A stretch of DNA of 64,000 nucleotides, taken from the NCBI GenBank assembly GCA_020747065.1, contig JAGMVK010000020.1, positions 1,054,001-1,118,000 of the forward strand, read 5' to 3'. Under the pieces are notes generated by a model. The model saw only the letters and a program-made list of their open reading frames with translations. It was not told the origin of the DNA and ran no database searches. The DNA is from Cadophora sp. MPI-SDFR-AT-0126. Taxonomy: Eukaryota > Ascomycota > Leotiomycetes > Helotiales > Ploettnerulaceae. Positions 57,777 through 64,000 of this stretch are shown piece by piece; the stretch's first letter is position 1, and every line of letters begins with the position of its first letter. A program made the translations under genes and the position numbers.

Positions 57777-58250
57777 GATGGCGGTTGTGGTGGTAGTGGA
57801 GGATTCGTCGCCGAGAAGAAGACGGGCATTCGTGAAGTTCAAAGAATTGAAGATCCACCACGTGAGGATCTACGGCGGCCGACTATCTCCCTCAGCCTCG
57901 CATCTCAGCCTCGGACGCTTTTTACGAATCAACAACACAACGTTAAATGTACAAATACATGAATAAGCTCGGGACAAAAATCCAGGAATCCGTGGAATCC
58001 GAGCATTTGAAATCCAATTGACCTTGATGAATTGCATTCCCACCTAGAATCCGAATACGTGCTTACAACCCATCAAACAAAGCTAGGGCAGCCGGTAAAG
58101 TCAGCAGCCGAACCCGCCAAGTCTGACCACAACAAAAATATCGGCTTCCCCTTTCCATCTCCCAGGCTTGTGTTTACATTTATATCTTCACTTTCTCCCA
58201 CCCACCACAGTCTTTACCTACCAGCCACTCTCCTTTCACTTTCCTTTATC
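57777..58250. promoter_or_regulatory. Divergent promoter region MRP2 / ERG2
   Basis: 474 bases between the two start codons. The part just before ERG2 (58190-58250) is pyrimidine-rich, as in many fungal core promoters and leaders. No sterol-regulatory element could be assigned with confidence. Confidence 0.4.
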
Positions 58251-59110
58251 ATGGCGCCCAAGAACAGCCCACAAGCCAAAACACCGGCACCACAAACCTG
58301 GACCAAGACCTTGACCATCACAGCCGTGGTCGTGGCTCTCCTCTCAGCCATCTACCTTTTCCTAGATTCGCATCTAGAGTGGTTCTACATTTTTTCTCCC
58401 GAACAGCTGAAGGATGTTTCGCAGAGGGCACTAGCTGCTCATGGCAATGATACTACTAGTGTGGTCAAGTATATTGTCGATGAGTTGAGTGCGAAGCTGC
58501 CCGGTGGGTATGTCAATTTGGATGAGGAGTGGATTTTCAATAATGCGGGAGGGGCGATGGGTGCGATGTATATTATTCATGCCAGTAAGTTTCCTTCATT
58601 CCAGAGCAGAAGAAAGATACAAATCATCAATTGCAAAGAGTCACATGATGAGCTTCAAATCAAATATATTACTGACCAACCTGCAGGTATCACCGAGTAC
58701 CTCATCATCTTCGGTATGTGCCCCCACATGTCTTCTGCAGTATGGAATGTCACTCACAGTAAATAGGAACCGCCATCGGCACAGAAGGCCACACCGGGCG
58801 CCACACCGCCGACGACTACTTCCACATCCTAGCCGGCACCCAGCTCGCCTACGCCCCGGGACCAGGCTCCTACCTGCCCGAAGTCTACCCCCAAGGCAGT
58901 GTGCACCATCTCCGTCGCGGCACCGTCAAGCAGTACAAGATGGACGAGGCCTGCTTCGCTCTCGAGTACGCGCGGGGCTGGATCCCTCCTATGCTGGGGT
59001 TTGGGTATGCCGATACGTTCACGAGTACCCTGGATTTCCCGACGCTGTGGAGGACGAGCTATGTTACTGGGAGGGAGATGATTAAGAATCTGCTGATGGG
59101 GAAGTTGTGA
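58251..59110 (+). CDS. ERG2: C-8 sterol isomerase Erg2
   Basis: Endoplasmic-reticulum enzyme of late ergosterol synthesis that shifts the double bond of fecosterol from C8 to C7; target of morpholine fungicides. Three exons (58251-58584, 58687-58713, 58767-59110) join to 234 aa. One membrane helix lies at about residues 19-38. The sigma-1/ERG2 fold shows [24 protein letters not shown] joined across two introns. It continues with [11 protein letters not shown] and ends with [13 protein letters not shown]. The middle exon is only 27 bases. The start chosen is the Met just before the proline/lysine leader; the frame is open further upstream but not conserved-looking. Confidence 0.95.
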
Positions 59111-60071
59111 GCGTGGGAGAAGCTGTGATCGTGGGTAAGCTGTGCGTGGGAGAACTGAGTTTGTGTTTGTGTTTGTGCGTTGTGAGACAGCTGGGATTGT
59201 GGAATGTGGAGGAGGAGGTAGTGGCTTCGTGGGGTGTGCATGTGTGCGGGATGAAGTTGGAGAATGAGGGGGAGGGGAAATCAAAAGAAAAGTCAATGTA
59301 CGCAGAATTAGAGCTTGTACGACGATATGCGAGATCCTGTTTCTTTTTTTCTTCAGGATATAATAACTCTTGTAATATAGCTGTACCATACCATGCCATA
59401 CCATAGCATAGGCCAAGTCGCATAGAACATTCCATGCATCTCCCATGTATGCATCCATCACCCACCCAAAGCCTTGGTTGTCAAAAAATGCCGCATCCCA
59501 CTCCCACACACAACACAACAACACACAGCACAGCTCGGCCACTTCGTACCGAAAACAATTTCCCTCACATACAGGCATGCGCCCATTGGCCTGTCGATAA
59601 CCAGCCTAAACGCAATTGACGTACGCCATAGCAAAAATACGGGTCTGCCAAGAATGGCCGATGTCAATAGCGTGGGGTATTTTATTACGCCGAGAATTCG
59701 AAAACTAGAATTGGGTGAGATACAAGCTTCTTGGCGAGACGCCGAGATAGGCGGGCGCTCTACATATACACAAACACTGCCTGCCCCTCGACCTGCCCGC
59801 TGTTGAAATCTCCTCTCTCTTTTGTAAGCTCGAAAATAATTATTTCAGCCTCGTTCGTGCTGTACACTTCCAACTTCAACTCCAATTCCAAATCCGCATA
59901 CTCTTTCCGTTGCTTCCTACAGCATAATCATCCAACGGGCGCGTCTCGCTCTCACCCACCACATCTTCATCCATCCCACCCTGAACACCTCATCCCACTT
60001 CTCCTGTTCAGCCCACCTCAACCAACACATTTTCAATACTCCCAACCAACATACGAAACAAATACAAAAAA
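59111..60071. other. Intergenic downstream of ERG2
   Basis: Contains the ERG2 3' flank with GTGGGAGAA-like words, short direct repeats (CCATACCATGCCATACCATAG-like around 59382-59405) and a C/T-rich stretch at 59800-60060 that looks like the leader of the small frame that follows. No gene supported. Confidence 0.4.
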
Positions 60072-60209
60072 ATGCCACTCTTCACCAAGAAAATCGTCCC
60101 CCCACCAATGACGCCCGAGGAAGCGCGCGACGCAAAGGAATTCGAAGCCTACAAGCTGCAGCAGAGGACTACTGCTGCGAGGGAGAAGTATTGGGGGTGT
60201 GATAAGTGA
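60072..60209 (+). CDS. Putative small basic/acidic helical protein (45 aa)
   Basis: A 45-codon frame after a long pyrimidine-rich leader with AAAAAA directly before the ATG, a good fungal start context. The product is hydrophilic, with M-T-P-E-E-A-R-D-A-K-E-F-E-A-Y-K-L-Q-Q as a likely helix. A GTGAGT donor overlaps the stop codon, so the true protein may continue into a second exon. The nearest acceptor, CAG at about 60302-60304, would add only eight residues. No family recognised. Confidence 0.35.
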   Translation: MPLFTKKIVPPPMTPEEARDAKEFEAYKLQQRTTAAREKYWGCDK

Positions 60210-61660
60210 GTTTTTTTCATTTACTTTTCTCCTAATTATGCTGTTCTTTTATTTAAAATGTATATATGTGTTTTTTGTAAAGGGGTATTTTGTGTTGTGT
60301 TCAGCTGGTGTGGAATATATGGCTGATGTGAATGAAGGAATAAATCCAGAGGAGGTCTGTCGAATTGGGGGCCGTGGGAGAGGATTTTCGGTGGGTTGAA
60401 GAATTAACCTTGGAAACTTTGGAATATACTTTTGAGTAGGGGAGGGGAGGATAACTGGTGTGTGATTACTGGGTGGCGGTTGTTTAGAAGGGAGGGGAGA
60501 AGTGCTGCTGTGGAGCGTGAGAGGGATTGCTCGCTTTATTCAACTAAAGCGAAGTGGATAAAGTGGGATGGAACTCAACACGTGGTGGCCGATGGGCTCT
60601 TTTGCAGGAGAATGACTATTTTGGTGCGATGCGATTTGATCTTTCGGAGTTGGGAGGGTTGAGGGGTATGGAAATGGGGACTGGGAACGGAAATGCAGAG
60701 CTGGCTGGTGATGGCTGGGCAGCGCTACTTACGATGGAAACCGGTTCGAGGACATTCAGAATCGCCTCCGGAATTCTGCTGGCTTCAGAATCTTCTCAAT
60801 CCAGGATCTCCTGATTTGGAAAGTTCACTGGAGCTCGGGCCAGAATCTAGTGGTGAATGCTTTTGTATTCTCGGAGCTGGCTGGACTGTTGTTTGCGGGC
60901 TGTGCGTTGTCGGTTGGGTCGATCGTGGGCTATGGGTGCGAGACGACTTCGGGAGACATTTCTAGGGCTTGGCTTTCTGGCGTCAACTTGGAGATGATAC
61001 CCAATAGATTGATATACGTTATTTTTTCAATGCAAGTGCTTTACCACTTTATCTCGAGCTTATTACTCTGATATGTGTCGTGGATGAGCTTTAAGTACGT
61101 CTGGCTGTGAGTTTAGCACGACATGTTCTAAAGAGACTGTCGAGAGAACATGGATGAATTGGATCTGCACTCCATTTTGGATGAATTTGTACTACCTCCC
61201 TGCCCTGAAAGATCAGACACCCATCTCAAGGAAACACAAGCTACTGACACGAGGACAGACGAACACGCCTCGGGCGACGTCGTACAATCTCGCCAAGGTA
61301 TCTGCACATCCATATATTCAAGAAATAGAGAGCTGTACTACATAATCTGCAGACCACAAGAAGTGTGCTGCTGTACACTCTACTTCGCCAACCGGATACG
61401 GTCCATCGAATTGTATCTGCGCCATCCCGTGATCTAAGGTGTCGATCGTACTGCATGCGTGACTGGGGCACACGACTTGATGTTTGTTTTCGTTCGCATA
61501 TCAATGCATGGAGGCAATCAACTCACAATGGAAAGGAGCTTCGGAACATGAAGCTTATCATTCGGGTGATTTGGTTCAGCTTGACATTGAACCGGCTTCC
61601 TCCCTCATCACTTGAAGCTTTCAAATCCTCGCACCACCAAAGATCTCCTCATCCCTCACA
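60210..61660. other. Gene-poor interval
   Basis: Nothing recognised. Frames of up to about 95 codons on the plus strand lack domains. Confidence 0.35.
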
Positions 61661-62482
61661 ATGACAACCGAAAGCTTCAAGGACAAAGTAGTCTTCATCA
61701 CTGGCGGCACTTCCGGTCTCGGCCTCGCAACCACCAAACTCTTACTCACCTCCGGCGCCCGCGTCTTCTGCATCGACATCCACGACCGCTCCATCCTCAC
61801 CCTTCTCCCCTCCCCAAATCTCGCCTTCCACCACTGCGACGTCAGCGACCCCTCCGCCTGCCAATCCGCAATCTCAGCCTGCATCCAGCGCTTCTCCCGC
61901 CTCGACATCCTCTTCAGCTGCGCTGGGATCCTCGCCCCCCTGCAAACCGTCGTCGACCTCCCCATCTCAGACTTCCAAAACACAATCAACACCAACCTCT
62001 GCGCGGCATTCTATCTCTGCAAAGCCGCCATCCCGCACATGAAGGAGCAGAGTGGTGGTGCCATCGTCACGGTGGCGAGCACGAGTGGCTTGCGTGCGTG
62101 CTGATTATGGGTTTTGCGCGTATAATGCGTCGAAGGTGGGCTTGATCAATTTGACGAGAACCATTGCGCTAGATCATGCGAGAGACGGGATTAGAGCTAA
62201 TGTTATTATCCGGGGAGTATGAGAACGCCGATGTTGGGGGCGTTGGGGGACAGGGAGCCAGGTAAGAAGTTCCTGGAGAGGGTTCCGGCTGGGAGGACGT
62301 GTGAGCCCGAGGAGGTTGCTAGAGCGGTGTTGTTTTTGGCGGGTGACGAGTCGTCGTATACGACTGGGACTAGTGAGTTGACTCTCATGTTATTCGTGCT
62401 CAAATAGCTGACAGATGTAGCTCTTGTGATCGATGGCGGCTTGACGTGCCAGTCTGGTATTGGTGACTTCACCAAGTTATGA
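61661..62482 (+). pseudogene. Short-chain dehydrogenase/reductase (SDR) pseudogene
   Basis: A classical SDR is readable end to end but in three frames. The first has the cofactor motif F-I-T-G-G-T-S-G-L-G-L-A, then D-I-H-D after strand 2, C-A-G-I and V-A-S-T-S-G-L-R-A. At about 62089-62100 a directly repeated GCGT adds four bases, and the frame must shift to reach Y-G-F-C-A-Y-N-A-S-K, which contains the catalytic Tyr-x-x-x-Lys. At about 62211-62219 one base is missing before P-G-S-M-R-T-P-M-L. The last part, with P-E-E-V-A-R-A-V-L-F-L-A and V-I-D-G-G-L-T, keeps an intact intron (62373-62420) and a normal ending at 62482. Lesions this small, with everything else preserved, indicate recent loss or sequencing errors. 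Confidence 0.8.
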
Positions 62483-62649
62483 ACTCAAAGTCTGACTTTG
62501 GTATTGTTGGATGTTGACGGATCGTGAGATGTGGCGAGGCAAAGTAGAGTATAGAGCATACTCAAAGCAGAAGAGTGTCGGTGGAAAAAGAAGGCGGCTG
62601 GGTAATGATTTGGATAGACCAGACGTCGTCTTGAAAATTTGCAAGATTC

Positions 62650-63492
62650 CTATTCGGAACCGTTTCGATGAACAGCCACTAATTTGCAACCTCCGCCATT
62701 TGAAGGGCATGGTTCGCAATCCAACCTCAACTCCATCTCTTCAGCCCGAATAACATCCCCCTCGCATCCAACAAGCAACACAGCCGGCACTTTCCACTCT
62801 CCCTTACTTCCCTCCGCCATCTTCTCCAACCCCATTCTCATCCCTTCAACAAGCTTACAAGTATCATGCTCCACCATTCCCCTCCCCTTCCTCTTCACCG
62901 CATCACCCATAACCACCACAATCCTCCTCAACCCAGCATAACCCTTCCAACACTCCACCACCTCCACCCTCTCCCTATGCTTCTCCCTCCAACTCGCAAC
63001 CGGCACCGCAATCGTCCGCACGCGCCGCACCTCCACAGGAAACTGCCTCCTAAACAGCTCCCCATAGAACCGCGGTATCGAAGCCCGATGCGGGGTCCCC
63101 AACGACACCACATCCAGCCCAGCATGCCACATCACGTCCCTTGTATTCCAGAACTCGTCACGCAACTTCCAGATCCTGTAGCCGTGCTGTATAGCAAAGT
63201 GTCGCGACTCGCGGCAGACTTGGAGTATGGTGGCTGGCTCGATGTGACGGGCTGCTGCGAAGTTCACGCGGATGTCGACGATTGAGGGAGGCAGTTCGCG
63301 GGAGCGAGAGCTCTGCCGCTCGGATGAAGGTGGCGGTTGGAGGAAGGAGTGGTAGAGGAATGTGCCGGGTTTGCTGAGGGAGCATTGGATTTGGCATTGG
63401 AGGGGTATAATTCGAGGGGAGAGGGAGTGTTCCCAGATAAGCAGTCGGAGTTCTGTGGGGAGGGCGTTGAAGACGGTGAAGGAGTCGGCCAT
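62650..63492 (-). CDS. 2EXR-domain protein
   Basis: An intronless 280-aa frame. The N-terminal F-N-A-L-P-T-E-L-R-L-L-I-W-E-H-S-L is the 2EXR signature, an F-box-like motif of a family greatly expanded in Helotiales and related fungi. It is followed by V-N-F-A-A-A-R-H-I-E and L-Q-V-C-R-E-S-R-H-F-A, the second conserved part. The remainder is Arg-rich and variable. Function is unknown for the whole family. Convergent with the SDR pseudogene. Confidence 0.85.
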   Translation of the reverse strand: MADSFTVFNALPTELRLLIWEHSLSPRIIPLQCQIQCSLSKPGTFLYHSFLQPPPSSERQSSRSRELPPSIVDIRVNFAAARHIEPATILQVCRESRHFAIQHGYRIWKLRDEFWNTRDVMWHAGLDVVSLGTPHRASIPRFYGELFRRQFPVEVRRVRTIAVPVASWREKHRERVEVVECWKGYAGLRRIVVVMGDAVKRKGRGMVEHDTCKLVEGMRMGLEKMAEGSKGEWKVPAVLLVGCEGDVIRAEEMELRLDCEPCPSNGGGCKLVAVHRNGSE

Positions 63493-64000
63493 CTGGAGGA
63501 TTTGGTAGCAGATGTGATATGTTGAGAGAAATGCAACATGAGACGGACCAGCAAGGGGAGCAAGAGTTGGGACGTCAAATGCTCGTGGTAACGTTGGGAG
63601 TGTGAAGCTGGAGCTATCAACTTGTGGCTGGTGCCCCCACGTGGATGTGGCTTAACTTGGATACCCTATTTTTCGCGAGTCAATATTGCTTTCGGGTGGA
63701 CATGTAGGGTGTGACCTAGAATCGAGCTTGCTGCCCACTCTTGAAGGGAAAATATCGCCAGGAAGGGGATTCGAATGTCATGATCTATTTGCATCCGTAT
63801 GTGTGTTCGAGATCTAGAGTGTTTGAATTTCATATGAGTGATGGAAGGATTTGGGATGGTGGGTCTGGATTGGCTGATGACAGAGAGACGGCGAGCGGCT
63901 TGGGAGTATGAATGGAGTGCCGAGAGAAGATGCTTCACAACAGATACGTTCGAAGCTTTCAACAGCGAGAATTGGTCTTTTTGGTATTATTCCTCGCCTT
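63493..64000. other. Right flank
   Basis: Promoter side of the 2EXR gene and unassigned sequence to the end of the window. No gene supported. Confidence 0.4.

Noticed and set aside
58829..59578. 249-codon minus-strand frame overlapping ERG2 and its 3' flank
   Set aside because: Half of it is antisense to the ERG2 coding exon and the rest is His/Pro/Thr-rich low-complexity translation.
1..64000. CRISPR array, bacterial operons or phage genes
   Set aside because: No evenly spaced direct repeats with unique spacers; gene structure is clearly spliced and fungal.

Overview
The window looks like nuclear DNA of a filamentous ascomycete (Pezizomycotina). Genes carry short GT-AG introns, and the gene set includes HET-domain proteins, a GH7 cellobiohydrolase, Zn2Cys6 regulators, a Pth11-like receptor relic and an extremely AT-rich block typical of repeat-induced point mutation (RIP). 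A Leotiomycetes-like origin is my guess; nothing seen here proves it. Exon joins were worked out by hand from splice sites and reading frame. Where total lengths are given, the joined exons keep one open frame.

Region by region. 1-9.4 kb is gene-poor apart from a secreted GH7 cellobiohydrolase (2871-4490, minus). A secreted GH27 alpha-galactosidase follows (9402-10850, plus). A HET-domain gene (11087-13138, minus) carries a frameshift and an in-frame stop. The 13.5-18.3 kb part is housekeeping: the ribosome-associated Hsp70 SSZ1 sits head-to-head with the exosome cap subunit RRP40, then comes a CALB-type lipase. A type II tRNA gene lies at 18.8 kb. A chromodomain protein (20.0-22.0 kb) and a secreted Gly/Asn/Ala-rich repeat protein (23.3-25.2 kb) follow, then a highly charged orphan protein (27.9-29.2 kb). 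The 29.2-35.6 kb stretch is decayed: a Pth11-like receptor pseudogene, a protein-kinase relic and an inverted repeat with telomere-like words.

The most interesting part is 35.7-44.7 kb. A 14-TM MFS exporter, a protein made of three tandem RidA-like domains, an NmrA-type NAD(P)-binding reductase and a Zn2Cys6 regulator lie together. Blocks of upstream DNA are repeated near the exporter, the reductase and the regulator, and a RIP-eroded Fot1/pogo transposon relic sits inside the group. This looks like a small accessory detoxification or catabolic cluster whose product I cannot name.

To the right are a piggyBac-like transposase relic (45.6-45.9 kb), a second Zn2Cys6 regulator convergent with a prenylcysteine-oxidase-like flavoprotein (47.5-52.0 kb), and an intact HET protein (52.4-54.5 kb). 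After these come conserved genes: an Arb2-domain protein, mitochondrial uS14m (MRP2) and the sterol C8 isomerase ERG2. The window ends with an SDR pseudogene with two frameshifts and a 2EXR-domain protein. Accessory, decaying and transposon-bearing segments therefore alternate with conserved housekeeping blocks.
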